Notes: generated from the letters alone by a model not told the origin. DNA of 64,000 nucleotides from Rheinheimera sp. (GCF_030690345.1 NZ_JAUYGV010000001.1:558001-622000), one strand, 5' to 3'. Counted from the first letter of the stretch, positions 35,562-43,992 are shown. Numbers and translations: made by a program.

Positions 35562-36044
35562 CTAACTGATTATTAAAGGTTGTTGCAGTGTCGCTTGCTG
35601 AATAAAGCTAAGCTGCTGTTGATATAAGCTTTGCAACTGCGCTAACAGCTGCGGTTCATCCGGATAAAATTGTAATGCCTGGCGTACCTGCGCTATGGCC
35701 TGATCCCAAATATGTAGTTGCTGCTGCCAGTTATCAAAACCCTCGCTTACTGCTACTACCTGGCTTAGTTGGCTGGCCTTTTGCTGTTCGTACACCTGCA
35801 GCAGCATCAGCTCGGCGGTGGGCATATTGGCCTGCTTGTTGTTTGCATCTGGCAATAACGCCAGTTGCCAGCCAATTAAACTGACCAGGCCCAACATGGC
35901 TGCGGTGGCCCATTGCCACAGTGGCGGCTTCTCTGGTGTGCTGCGCGCAGCCAGCCGGCTTTCAAGCTCCGGCCACAAATCACGCTGCGGGGCAATTTGC
36001 TGTGTCAGGCGGTTAATTGCCTGGTCAAGTTGGTGTTCATTCAT
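35562..36044 (-). CDS. single-TM anti-sigma-like protein
   Basis: The 160-residue protein has a cytoplasmic N-terminal part (about 1-40, 'LDQAINRLTQQIAPQRDLWPELESRL'), one membrane helix (about 43-63) and a helical, glutamine-rich periplasmic part. Its position, overlapping the ECF sigma gene by 8 bp, and this topology fit an anti-sigma factor that holds the sigma factor at the membrane. No canonical zinc-binding anti-sigma motif (HxxxCxxC) is present, so the assignment rests on context. It is followed at 9 bp by the DUF4097 gene. Confidence 0.7.
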   Translation of the reverse strand: MNEHQLDQAINRLTQQIAPQRDLWPELESRLAARSTPEKPPLWQWATAAMLGLVSLIGWQLALLPDANNKQANMPTAELMLLQVYEQQKASQLSQVVAVSEGFDNWQQQLHIWDQAIAQVRQALQFYPDEPQLLAQLQSLYQQQLSFIQQATLQQPLIIS

Positions 36045-36558
36045 CAGCTAACCACTCCTGTAACAATTGTCTGGCCCGAAAATACTGTGCTTTCGAGGTG
36101 CCCTCAGCGATACCCAGCAGTGCGGCTATTTCCTGATGCTGATAGCCTTCCAGCGCAAACAGCACAAATACGGCCCGAGCCTGGGCCGGTAAACGCTGTA
36201 TCGCCTGCTCTAACGGCGCGTCATCACTGCTGCAGGCCACGCTTGGCTCTGCCAATGCCAACTCGTCATTGCTGTCGGTAAGGCGCAGGTACTTTTCCTG
36301 ACGCCATAAATCTATCGCAGTGCGGGTGGCAATGCTGTGTAACCAGGTGGCAAAGCTGCTGTCACCACGAAAACCCGGCAGTTGTTGCCACACCTTAATA
36401 AATACTTCCTGGCTGGCGTCCTCGGCTTTTTGTTTATTGGCCAGCAGGCGCCAACACACTGCATAGACTCTGCCGATAAACTGCTGGTACACACTGTAAA
36501 ACGCCTGCTTATCGCCGTTTTGTGCCGCTGCGATTGCTTGCGCAAGCTCCATTGCCAT
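36037..36558 (-). CDS. ECF-type RNA polymerase sigma factor
   Basis: The 173-residue group IV sigma factor has region 2 in 'YQQFIGRVYAVCWRLLANKQKAEDASQEVFIKVWQQLPGF', including the core-binding and -10-recognition helices. A linker follows, then region 4 'IQRLPAQARAVFVLFALEGYQHQEIAALLGIAEGTSKAQYFRARQLLQEWL', a complete HTH for -35 recognition. It is the first gene of a three-gene operon (sigma, anti-sigma-like, DUF4097) with an 8-bp overlap to the second gene. An ECF-like promoter lies just upstream, suggesting autoregulation. Confidence 0.93.
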   Translation of the reverse strand: MAMELAQAIAAAQNGDKQAFYSVYQQFIGRVYAVCWRLLANKQKAEDASQEVFIKVWQQLPGFRGDSSFATWLHSIATRTAIDLWRQEKYLRLTDSNDELALAEPSVACSSDDAPLEQAIQRLPAQARAVFVLFALEGYQHQEIAALLGIAEGTSKAQYFRARQLLQEWLADE

Positions 36559-36600
36559 AAACGCCCTTAATTGGCTGCTGTTATTGTTGCTATTGTCAGG

Positions 36601-36628
36601 TTAGTCGATAGCGTATAGCGAAAGGTTT
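36601..36628 (-). promoter_or_regulatory. candidate ECF-type promoter of the sigma operon
   Basis: On the minus strand AAACC (36628-36624) and CGACTAA (36607-36601) are separated by 16 bases. This resembles the AAC-rich -35 and CGxC-type -10 boxes of ECF promoters, 43 bp before the sigma start codon. Assignment by pattern only. Confidence 0.35.
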
Positions 36629-36660
36629 AAACGGGGTTGATATTTTTTAAACGTCGGGGG

Positions 36661-36687
36661 AAAAGAAAACCGGGAGCCAGGCTCCCG
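36661..36687 (-). terminator. minus-strand terminator upstream of the sigma operon
   Basis: CGGGAGC-CTG-GCTCCCG is followed on the minus strand by G-TTTT-C-TTTT. A small CACTA/TAGTG hairpin (36689-36700) precedes it. No protein gene on this strand lies upstream, so the RNA that it ends is probably a non-coding transcript. Confidence 0.75.
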
Positions 36688-36796
36688 CCACTAAATAGTG
36701 AATAATAATCCAGGAAGGAAGGTGTAACGGCACGCAGTATGACGCTGGCCAATGTCAGTTGTGTTACAAAAGCGCGACCGTTTTATGAAATTAGCG

Positions 36797-36906
36797 GCGA
36801 AAAAAAGCCGGATACACAGATCCGGCAAACGTTAAGCACTGGAGGAACAGATTTGCCTGTAAAGGCCAGCTCACTTTGCCGCAGCTATGTTACAAGCTGA
36901 TGATTT
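36797..36906 (-). ncRNA. candidate small RNA with rho-independent terminator
   Basis: On the minus strand a promoter-like pair TTGAAG (36941-36936) and TATGAC (36918-36913), with 17-bp spacing, precedes about 110 bases of non-coding sequence. It ends in the stem GCCGGAT / ATCCGGC (36807-36813, 36820-36826) and seven Ts (36806-36800). The transcript would carry an unpaired CTGTTCCTCCAG, an anti-Shine-Dalgarno-like stretch. No protein gene fits. The rest of the 406-bp gap (36559-36964) holds a second terminator and the sigma promoter. Confidence 0.45.
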
Positions 36907-36964
36907 GTTTGCGTCATATCGGTTACCATTAGCCACTTCAATAACTACACTGTAAGGCAACGAC

Positions 36965-37693
36965 ATGACTACCCGGGCCACACACCGCATAGCCAAATGG
37001 ATAGCGCAAAGCGGATATTGCTCGCGCCGCGCGGCTGAGCGCTTAATCACGACCGGCGCTGTAAGCGTTAACGGCGCTGTGGCCAAACATACCGATGCCG
37101 TCAGCGCTTTGGATAGGGTCTGTATTAACGATGAGCCATTGGCCGGCCCGCCGCCACTGTGCTATATGCTGTATCACAAACCGGTGGGGGTAGATTGCAA
37201 CAACCGGTCGCAAGACCCGGCCAGCTTGTATCAGGTATTAAAGCTGTTGCCGCAGCGCTTATTTGCCGTTGGCCGGCTGGATAAAGACTCCAGCGGTTTA
37301 CTGCTGTTAACCAACGACGGTGAGCTGTGCCAACGCCTGCTGCACCCGGACTATGATCACGAGAAAGGCTACCGCGTAGATACCGACAAAGCCATTACAG
37401 CAAATTTTATTGCCAACATGGCCGCCGGTGTCAGCTGGCAATTGGGTGAAAAGCTGTACCAATCCAGGCCCTGTAAAGTAGAGCAAAGCGGCGCGCAGCA
37501 ATTTTATATAACCTTAACGCAAGGCCTGCACCGGCAAATCCGCTATATGTGCAAAGCACTGGGCTACCAGGTTGCCGCGCTGCAGCGCGAGCGTTTGCTT
37601 AATTTACAGTTGAACGGGCTGGCAGTTGCACAGCTGCGCGAGCTAAGTGAAACTGAGCTAACACAACTGCTTAGCACAGCTGCGCCGGTTTAA
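36965..37693 (+). CDS. rluF: 23S rRNA pseudouridine synthase RluF-like
   Basis: The 242-residue RsuA/RluBEF-family enzyme has an N-terminal S4 RNA-binding domain ('RIAKWIAQSGYCSRRAAERLITTGAVSVNG', about 8-38). The catalytic domain has 'FAVGRLDKDSSGLLLLTNDGEL' (catalytic Asp about 104). The segment 'YDHEKGYRVDTDKAITANF', then 'TLTQGLHRQIRYMCKALGYQV', matches RluF (23S U2604) better than RluB/E. It is shorter than E. coli RluF (290) because it lacks the C-terminal extension. It overlaps the convergent MFS gene by 4 bp. Confidence 0.85.
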   Translation: MTTRATHRIAKWIAQSGYCSRRAAERLITTGAVSVNGAVAKHTDAVSALDRVCINDEPLAGPPPLCYMLYHKPVGVDCNNRSQDPASLYQVLKLLPQRLFAVGRLDKDSSGLLLLTNDGELCQRLLHPDYDHEKGYRVDTDKAITANFIANMAAGVSWQLGEKLYQSRPCKVEQSGAQQFYITLTQGLHRQIRYMCKALGYQVAALQRERLLNLQLNGLAVAQLRELSETELTQLLSTAAPV

Positions 37694-38880
37694 CATAGCT
37701 GCGCCAGCCTGGCACGCTGCCACAACCACAGGCATAATAGTAAAGTAACGCCATACATTAACAACGCCCCCACTACCACACCGTGCCACTGCAACCACTG
37801 CCAGAATGGCTGCAAATACAGGCCACCTGTGCTGGCACCAACATAATAGAACACCAGATACAGCGCGCTGGCACTGGCTTTAGCACGGCTGGCACACTGG
37901 TTTACCCAACTGCTGGCAAGCGAGTGGCACAAGAAAAAACCAAAGGCATTAATAAAAAAGCCGCAGACAATCAGCCATAAACTGTTGCCCAGGGTAAGTA
38001 AGGTACCCAACATTAAGATCAGCACCCCCAGCGCCATTGCCAGCGGTACCGGCATTTTAAGCGCTACCTTACCGGAAATGGCCGAGCCGACGGTGCCGGT
38101 AAAATAAGTTATAAACAGCAGGCCAATCCAGAAGCTGGACAAATTGTAAGGCGCATCCGACAGCACAAAAGCAATATAGGTGTACTGGTTTAAAAAGATA
38201 AAAAAGCTCAGGCCGCCAATCAGATAAGTAAGTAATAACAGCGGCTGGCGTAAATGGAACAGGTTATCGGCCAATGCCTGACGCAAGCGAAACGGCTTGG
38301 CGCTAAAGCCTTTTGCCGCCGGTAAATAGTGCCAAATCAGATAACAACTTAATGCCCCAAGCGCTGCCATCGGCCAGAACACCCATTGCCAGTGGCCAAT
38401 ATCGGCCAGGGCACCGGCCATTAAACGCCCGCTGATACCGCCTAACGAATTGGCACTGATATAAAACCCCACTGCCGCAACCAGCGCCGGCTTACTGTAC
38501 TCTTCGCCCATATAGGCAATCGCCACGGCCGGCAGGCCACCGAGAAAAATGCCCTGCAGCGCGCGCCAAAACAATAAAGCACCATAGCTCTCTACCTGTG
38601 TCAGCGCCAGGGTGCTCAGCGTCATACCGCTAAGCGTTAACAGCAGGATATTCTTGCGCCCGCGCGCATCGGATAACGCAGCATACACCAGCAGCGACAA
38701 GCCCAGGCATAAGGTGCCGATGGTATAGGCCCAGCTGGTTTGCAGCGGTGTTAAACCAAACTCGCGGCTAAGCACCGGCAATAAAGGCTGCAGCAAATGC
38801 AAATTAGCAAACACCACCATTGCCGCTAAACACAGAGCAAAAGTGGTACGGTAAAACGCCGGGCTTTTATACTCGATCAC
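37690..38880 (-). CDS. MFS transporter (YnfM/CmlA-like drug:H+ antiporter family)
   Basis: The 396-residue protein has 12 membrane helices in two six-helix halves. The loop 2-3 signature of MFS proteins is present as 'YAALSDARGRKNILL' (G-x-L-a-D-r-x-G-r-k type), and a motif-C-like 'NSLGGISGRLMAGALAD' lies in helix 5. Similarity of layout is to YnfM-type exporters, whose substrates include arabinose and drugs. The actual substrate is unknown. It is convergent with rluF (4-bp overlap). Confidence 0.85.
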   Translation of the reverse strand: MIEYKSPAFYRTTFALCLAAMVVFANLHLLQPLLPVLSREFGLTPLQTSWAYTIGTLCLGLSLLVYAALSDARGRKNILLLTLSGMTLSTLALTQVESYGALLFWRALQGIFLGGLPAVAIAYMGEEYSKPALVAAVGFYISANSLGGISGRLMAGALADIGHWQWVFWPMAALGALSCYLIWHYLPAAKGFSAKPFRLRQALADNLFHLRQPLLLLTYLIGGLSFFIFLNQYTYIAFVLSDAPYNLSSFWIGLLFITYFTGTVGSAISGKVALKMPVPLAMALGVLILMLGTLLTLGNSLWLIVCGFFINAFGFFLCHSLASSWVNQCASRAKASASALYLVFYYVGASTGGLYLQPFWQWLQWHGVVVGALLMYGVTLLLCLWLWQRARLAQLC

Positions 38881-39076
38881 AACACAGGGCCTTGGTTTAT
38901 CAGTTTAGCTGTTGCCAATGGCGGCCAGTATAAAGCTATTTCTGCAGACAAACGAGTTAGCTACCAACGCCGCGGTAGCCGACAGCAAAAAAGCATCATT
39001 TTGACTAAAGTTTCAACTGCTGCGGCCGATAACCGGCTACGGGCTATACTAAAGCCACACTTTCAGGAGTCACGAT

Positions 39077-39703
39077 ATGAGTATTTCTTCCGGCAGCACT
39101 TCAGCTAACAACGCCGCAGCTATTGGCGCAGCAAAGCAAAATAGCGCAACGGCAAAAACCGAAGATAACCGTGGCATTAAAGATGTTGCGGCTCAGGCTA
39201 AACAGGCGCAAAACACCGCGATTTTGCGCGCCAACGAGCAGGTGTCGCTGCGCAGCAATAACGATTCGCTCAGTTTACTCTACAAAACCGCACTGGAAGG
39301 CATTAACGCCGAACTGGAACCGGTACTGGGTGAAAACGCCGCGCAAAAAATCTATGACTCCGGTATTGATACCTCACCAGAAGCCACCGCCGATCGCATC
39401 GTGGCCTTTGCTACCGGTTTTTACAGCCGCTATAAAGAACTCAACCCGGGCGCATCAGAGGAAGAAACGCTGGATAAATTTCTCGGCATCATCGGCGGTG
39501 GCATTGAAACCGGCTTTAACGACGCCAAAGACATTCTTAAAGGCTTAAAAGTGTATGAAGGCGAAGTGGAAAGCGGCGTGGATAAAACCTACAGCCTGGT
39601 AATGCAGGGTTTAACCAGCTTCCGTGAAAAGATGCTGGAGATGGCCACTAACCCGCCTGCTGCTGATGACAATGCCGACAATGGCAATAAAGACACCGCC
39701 TGA
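39077..39703 (+). CDS. DUF5610-like soluble protein
   Basis: The 208-residue cytoplasmic-looking protein has no signal peptide. The N-terminal 60 residues are Ala/Asn/Gln/Ser-rich and probably disordered. The central part 'SLSLLYKTALEGINAELEPVLGENAAQKIYDSGIDTSPEATADRIVAFATGFY' and 'LGIIGGGIETGFNDAKDILKGL' fits the DUF5610 domain seen in Alteromonadales and Pseudomonas, of unknown function. The C-terminus is acidic. The RBS AGGAG lies 10 bases before the ATG. Single gene. Confidence 0.75.
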   Translation: MSISSGSTSANNAAAIGAAKQNSATAKTEDNRGIKDVAAQAKQAQNTAILRANEQVSLRSNNDSLSLLYKTALEGINAELEPVLGENAAQKIYDSGIDTSPEATADRIVAFATGFYSRYKELNPGASEEETLDKFLGIIGGGIETGFNDAKDILKGLKVYEGEVESGVDKTYSLVMQGLTSFREKMLEMATNPPAADDNADNGNKDTA

Positions 39704-39705
39704 CA

Positions 39706-39727
39706 GCAGCCTTAAGGCTAAGGCTGC
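39706..39727. terminator. hairpin between convergent genes
   Basis: GCAGCCTTA-AGGC-TAAGGCTGC is a perfect 9-bp stem right after the DUF5610 stop and before the convergent paeA stop (39740). There is no clear T-run. Confidence 0.6.
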
Positions 39728-39739
39728 AGGTGCTGTAGC

Positions 39740-41047
39740 TTAGGGTTTATCTGCCGGCTCGGCTGTCGCTATCCGGGTTACCAGCAACTGGTCAATTTTA
39801 TAGCTGTCGATATCGACGACTTCAAACTTGTAGCCGCCATGCAGCACAAAATCGGTCCGTTTCGGGATTTTACGCAGCGTGTACATCATAAAGCCGGCGA
39901 TGGTTTCGTAATTCTCCGGGCTGGGAAACGTATCAATATCCAGCACCCGCATTACATCCTGCAGCGGCGTTAAGCCTTCCACCAGCCAGGAATTGGCATC
40001 ACGCGCTACTATTTGATCTTCCTCCGAGTTTACCAACTCACCCATTACTATGCTCATTACGTCTTTCAGCGTAATAATACCTACTACCAGCGCGTATTCG
40101 TTCATGATAATGGCAAAATCAAGCCCCGCCGATTTAAAGTGCTCCAGCACCTCGTACAGCGACAGCGTATCGGGAATGATTAACGGCGCCCGCACTATGC
40201 CTTCTTTTTTCAGCGAAATGGGCTGATCGTGCAATACCTGCATCAGAATATCGCGCGTATCAACATAGCCCACTACCTTATCCAGCACCTCGTCGCAGAC
40301 AATAAATTTGGCATGCGGATGCTCGGCAATTTTGGCTTTGATATTGTCCTGGGATTCATTATTGGTAAAGAAAATTAAGCTTTCACGTGCCGTCATCGCT
40401 GAGGTTACCGTGCGCGACTCCATATCAAACACGTTTTCCAGCAGCTGATGCTCGTGCTCCTGTAACACCCCGGCCTGAGCGCCGGCTTCCATCATGGCAA
40501 TAATATCCTCAGGGGTAATATCGTCTTTACGCATCGTCGGCACGTTAAACAGGCTGAAAAACAAATTTGCCAGGCCGTTAAATAACCAGACAAAAGGCTT
40601 GAGCAGGGTAATTAAAAATAGCATCGGGCTTACTACCCGGGTAGCTATTTTTTCCGGCGCAATCATCGCCAACCGCTTGGGCATTAAGTCGGCAAATAAG
40701 ATAAACAACGAGGTAACAAAGAATACCGATAAGGCAAAGCCGGCGTTGGCGACCCAGCTACCCTGAAAAAATAATGCCAATAATGAGCTGAAATAAGGTG
40801 TAAAGGCCGACTCGCCCAAAATACCCCCCAGAATAGCCACCGCATTTAGGCCAATTTGTACTATGGTAAAAAAGTTTCCCGGATGCTCCTGCAACGCCAG
40901 CACTTTTTCCGCATTCACATTGCCTTCGGTCGCCATTAAACGCAGACGCATTTTACGTGACGCCGCCAGCGCAATCTCTGAAATAGAAAAAAACGCACTG
41001 CTGGCAACCAGCAATAACATTAACAACATATATTCCGGCGTCGACAT
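39740..41047 (-). CDS. paeA: CNNM/CorC-family transporter, PaeA (YtfL)-like polyamine exporter
   Basis: The 435-residue inner-membrane protein has an N-terminal CNNM/DUF21 domain with three to four helices (about 1-165, 'SAFFSISEIALAASRKMRL', 'FFTIVQIGLNAVAILGG'), a CBS pair (about 205-340, ending 'AIIMNEYALVVGIITLKDVM') and a C-terminal CorC_HlyC domain (about 350-425). Long stretches, such as 'IPKRTDFVLHGGYKFEVVDID', agree with E. coli YtfL/PaeA, which protects cells from cadaverine and putrescine stress. Single gene. Confidence 0.9.
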   Translation of the reverse strand: MSTPEYMLLMLLLVASSAFFSISEIALAASRKMRLRLMATEGNVNAEKVLALQEHPGNFFTIVQIGLNAVAILGGILGESAFTPYFSSLLALFFQGSWVANAGFALSVFFVTSLFILFADLMPKRLAMIAPEKIATRVVSPMLFLITLLKPFVWLFNGLANLFFSLFNVPTMRKDDITPEDIIAMMEAGAQAGVLQEHEHQLLENVFDMESRTVTSAMTARESLIFFTNNESQDNIKAKIAEHPHAKFIVCDEVLDKVVGYVDTRDILMQVLHDQPISLKKEGIVRAPLIIPDTLSLYEVLEHFKSAGLDFAIIMNEYALVVGIITLKDVMSIVMGELVNSEEDQIVARDANSWLVEGLTPLQDVMRVLDIDTFPSPENYETIAGFMMYTLRKIPKRTDFVLHGGYKFEVVDIDSYKIDQLLVTRIATAEPADKP

Positions 41048-41230
41048 GTGTTCTCCTGCAAATCTGCTTCAGCATACTGCGCTGATGTATTGCGCCATTA
41101 TAGCCTCAGTTGACCGTTAATCGTGCTAACTAACTGAAAATAATCAAACAGAAATAAATGTATCCTGCCCTGCGCAGTTTTTGTAGTGCTGGCTATACTT
41201 CAGCTGCAACTACCATCACGGAGCGGTACT

Positions 41231-41587
41231 ATGAAAAAAATCGTGTTAACCCTGGCGGCACTGTGCGTTATAAACACAGCAATGGCAAATGAGCAGATAG
41301 CCGAAACCCTGTGCGGTTATATAAAAGAAGACAACCGTAATCAGCTGCGCAAAACCCTGTCTGAAAACAAACTTAACGTGCGTAATATATACAGCAGCAT
41401 TAAATGCAATAACGAGTCTATGCTGCAGTTTGCCATTCGCCATGACGCCTTTGAAAGCGGCTCTTTTATTGTTAAACAAATGCCGTCGAAAACTCTGGCT
41501 GAGTTTGATTATGCCGCCTGGGCCGGTAGCAACGGTCTCGAAGCCTCAGCATTGGTGGATGTGATAAAAACCCGTATCGGCGAGTAA
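41231..41587 (+). CDS. DUF3718-family secreted protein
   Basis: The protein has 118 residues from ATG 41231, with GGAG 8 bases upstream. The signal peptide is 'KKIVLTLAALCVINTAMA'. The mature part contains paired cysteines ('ETLCGYIKEDNRNQLRKTLS' and 'SIKCNNESMLQFAI'), as expected for the DUF3718 family of small periplasmic proteins in Alteromonadales. Function unknown. It is a single gene closed by a hairpin. Confidence 0.8.
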   Translation: MKKIVLTLAALCVINTAMANEQIAETLCGYIKEDNRNQLRKTLSENKLNVRNIYSSIKCNNESMLQFAIRHDAFESGSFIVKQMPSKTLAEFDYAAWAGSNGLEASALVDVIKTRIGE

Positions 41588-41596
41588 ATTAACCGG

Positions 41597-41627
41597 CGCC
41601 AACAGCATTACAGCCGTGCTGTTGGCG
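41597..41627 (+). terminator. hairpin after the DUF3718 gene
   Basis: CGCCAACAGCA (41597-41607) and TGCTGTTGGCG (41617-41627) form a perfect 11-bp stem. The following sequence TTATCATAGTTTC has only scattered Ts, so termination strength is uncertain. Confidence 0.7.
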
Positions 41628-41714
41628 TTATCATAGTTTCATTTGATACATATCAAGCTGTCTTGCCTGCCATAGTGTACATTTATCAACCAAGCCACAA
41701 ACACGGAGCTCATC

Positions 41715-42656
41715 ATGACAAAAGTGCTGAGTGTAGTGCTGGCCGGCGGTGCCGGTAAAAGATTGCAACCGTTAACATTAAAGCAGGCCAAGCCGGCGTT
41801 AACCTTTGTACAGCGCCGCCGTATTATCGACTTTGTATTAAGTAACCTGTGGCACTCCGGCTTTAAACAATTGCTGGTGCTAACCCAATACAAACCACAT
41901 AGCCTGCTCCGGCATTTGCAACAACTGTGGCAACCGGTATTTGGCCGCGATGGCTTTTTACAGCTGTGTCAGGCCGCTGAACAACTAAATCAGGGCACCG
42001 CCGGTGCTGTGGCTGCCGAATTAAGCAAAATTCGCGATTACCGGCCCGATGTTATCGCCGTACTCAGTGCCGACCATGTGTATAAAATGGATTACCGCCA
42101 AATGCTGGCCTGGCATCAACAGCAGCAGGCTGCCGTTACCGTTGCCGCTATCGCCGTGCCGGTGGCGCAAGCGCGGCAGTTTGGTATTTTTGTGGTAGAT
42201 GATCATTTTACTATCACCGGTTTCGTCGAAAAACCGCAGGGCGCGGTGCCACAGATCCCGGGCCGGCCGGGCTTTGCCCTGGCATCAATGGGTAACTACT
42301 TATTTAACGCTGTCAGCTTGTATCAATTGCTGGATAATATCGACCCCTCCGTGCCCTGTGATTTTGGCCATGATCTGTTACCGGCGCTGTTTGCGCGACA
42401 ACAAGCCTGTGTTTACGATTTCAGTAGCAACCGTTTACCCTGCGAGCAAAGCCTGCCGCATTACTGGCGTGATGTCGGCACCTTAGCGGCGTATTTCCAC
42501 AGCCGGCTGGATGTATTGCAACACCCCGACTGGCTGGACGGCCCGCAACAAGCCTGGCCAATATTGGCTGCTAAGCCGGCCACGCAACAAGTCTGGCGTT
42601 ACAGTAGCGTAGTACAGCGCTTAAAACCCGCCGGGCTGCATCCGTTTTATCTGTAA
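41715..42656 (+). CDS. GlgC-like nucleotidyltransferase lacking the C-terminal beta-helix domain
   Basis: The 313-residue protein aligns with the catalytic half of glucose-1-phosphate adenylyltransferase. Segments are 'VLAGGAGKRLQPLTLKQAKPAL' (nucleotide loop), 'IIDFVLSNLWHSGFKQLLVLTQYKPHSL', 'QGTAGAV', 'VLSADHVYKMDY', 'GFVEKPQG', 'SMGNYLFN' and 'YWRDVGTLAAYF'. GlgC is usually about 420 residues with a left-handed beta-helix that binds allosteric effectors. That part is missing and the protein ends cleanly in 'LHPFYL'. No glycogen genes are adjacent. The enzyme could be an unregulated ADP-glucose synthase or act on another sugar phosphate. Confidence 0.82.
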   Translation: MTKVLSVVLAGGAGKRLQPLTLKQAKPALTFVQRRRIIDFVLSNLWHSGFKQLLVLTQYKPHSLLRHLQQLWQPVFGRDGFLQLCQAAEQLNQGTAGAVAAELSKIRDYRPDVIAVLSADHVYKMDYRQMLAWHQQQQAAVTVAAIAVPVAQARQFGIFVVDDHFTITGFVEKPQGAVPQIPGRPGFALASMGNYLFNAVSLYQLLDNIDPSVPCDFGHDLLPALFARQQACVYDFSSNRLPCEQSLPHYWRDVGTLAAYFHSRLDVLQHPDWLDGPQQAWPILAAKPATQQVWRYSSVVQRLKPAGLHPFYL

Positions 42657-42666
42657 CAGAGCGGCG

Positions 42667-43992
42667 CTATAACAAGGCAAACGCCAGCGCCAAACTGCGG
42701 CCGCTTAGCACCAGGCTTACCAGCAACACTACTGTGCCCAGCACGTTTTGCCGGCGGTTATTGCGATACTGCGCCGGCAAGCTGAAGTTCATTGCCAGCA
42801 ATAAACACAGGCAAATCAGCGGCAGTAAAATGCCGTTGGCTACCTGGGCAAACCAAATTACACTCACCGGCCGCACGCCCATTGATGCCAGCGTTACACC
42901 ACAGATAATAATAACCAGCCAGGTCAGGCGAAACAGTGGTTGTTGTAAATCCAGTGGCTTGCCGAAAATACCGGCTAAGGCATACGCCGCCGCCAACGGC
43001 GCAGTAATGGCCGATGATAGCCCCGCCGCCAACAACCCCAGCGCCAAACACCAGGTGGCGGCACTGCCGAATAACGGCGACAACGCCTGTGCCAGTTGCG
43101 CCACATTATCCAGCTGTTGCTCTTTACCGAAAAATGCCGCGGCAGCGGTGGACACTATGGCAATCGATATCAAGCCCCCCAGCGGAATAGCAACAGCAAT
43201 ATCCCGCGTCGAGGCACGCAGCGCCTGCCCGGTATTAATGCCGGCCTGCGGCCACTTTTGCGCCGCGGCGGCCGCGTGCAAAAATAGTGAATACGGCACC
43301 ACTGTAGTGCCTATCAGCGCCACTACGGTAAGCACGGCACCGGGCGGAATAACCGGCCAAAATGCGCCCTGCAGCAAGGTTAATATATCCGGCCGTGTCA
43401 GCAACATAGTGCCGATAAACGCCAGGCTCATCAGCAAGACCAGCGCAATCAGGCAGCGTTCAATCAGTTTATATTGGCCAAACCACAATACCGCTGCGGC
43501 AATAAGACCCAACAGCAGCGCCCACAAGTTAATGCCGGTGGCTTTGCGCCAGCTGTTAATCACGTCGACATCGCCAAACAGTGCATCGGCGCCCAGCGCC
43601 GCACCGCTGATATTGCCGCCCTGGTAAGCACTGTTGCCAACCACAATAGCGGCAATCACCAACAGCAGTAACGGCCAGCGTAGCAGCGGCTGCTGTACCA
43701 GGTCGCGCAGGTTCTCTCCCAGGCCACGGCCGGTAACAATGCCCAGCCTGGCGGCCATTTCCTGCAACACCATAGTGGCAAACACCGAAAACAACAGCGC
43801 CCATACCAGGGCGTAGCCATAGTTTGCCCCGGCCAGCGAGGCAGTAATAACAGTGCCAGGGCCGATAAAAGCGGCGGTAACTAAGGTGGCAGGGCCAAAC
43901 AGCGATTGTTTTTGCGCTGAGCCCCGTTGCTGCGATTCAGATTGCGGAGATTGATTTGGCTCAGAGTAATTTGCTTGAGAGTGATTTGGCAT
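42667..43992 (-). CDS. Nramp-family transporter without canonical metal-binding motifs
   Basis: The protein has 441 residues from ATG 43992 (ATG 44046 is possible; neither has a clear RBS). It has a polar Gln/Ser-rich N-terminus of about 25 residues and then eleven membrane helices in the Nramp/LeuT order. In TM1, where true Nramps have DPGN, this protein has 'FIGPGTVITAS'. In TM6, where they have MPH, it has 'TVVPYSLFLHA'. The Asp and Met that coordinate Mn2+/Fe2+ are therefore absent. The rest ('VLQEMAARLGIVTGRGL') is typical of the family. Substrate and direction are unknown. It is convergent with the GlgC-like gene (11-bp gap). Confidence 0.85.
   Translation of the reverse strand: MPNHSQANYSEPNQSPQSESQQRGSAQKQSLFGPATLVTAAFIGPGTVITASLAGANYGYALVWALLFSVFATMVLQEMAARLGIVTGRGLGENLRDLVQQPLLRWPLLLLVIAAIVVGNSAYQGGNISGAALGADALFGDVDVINSWRKATGINLWALLLGLIAAAVLWFGQYKLIERCLIALVLLMSLAFIGTMLLTRPDILTLLQGAFWPVIPPGAVLTVVALIGTTVVPYSLFLHAAAAAQKWPQAGINTGQALRASTRDIAVAIPLGGLISIAIVSTAAAAFFGKEQQLDNVAQLAQALSPLFGSAATWCLALGLLAAGLSSAITAPLAAAYALAGIFGKPLDLQQPLFRLTWLVIIICGVTLASMGVRPVSVIWFAQVANGILLPLICLCLLLAMNFSLPAQYRNNRRQNVLGTVVLLVSLVLSGRSLALAFALL

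Noticed and set aside
36871-37086. 71-codon minus-strand frame overlapping the start of rluF.
   Set aside because: It is antisense to the S4 domain of rluF. The small-RNA interpretation better fits the terminators nearby.
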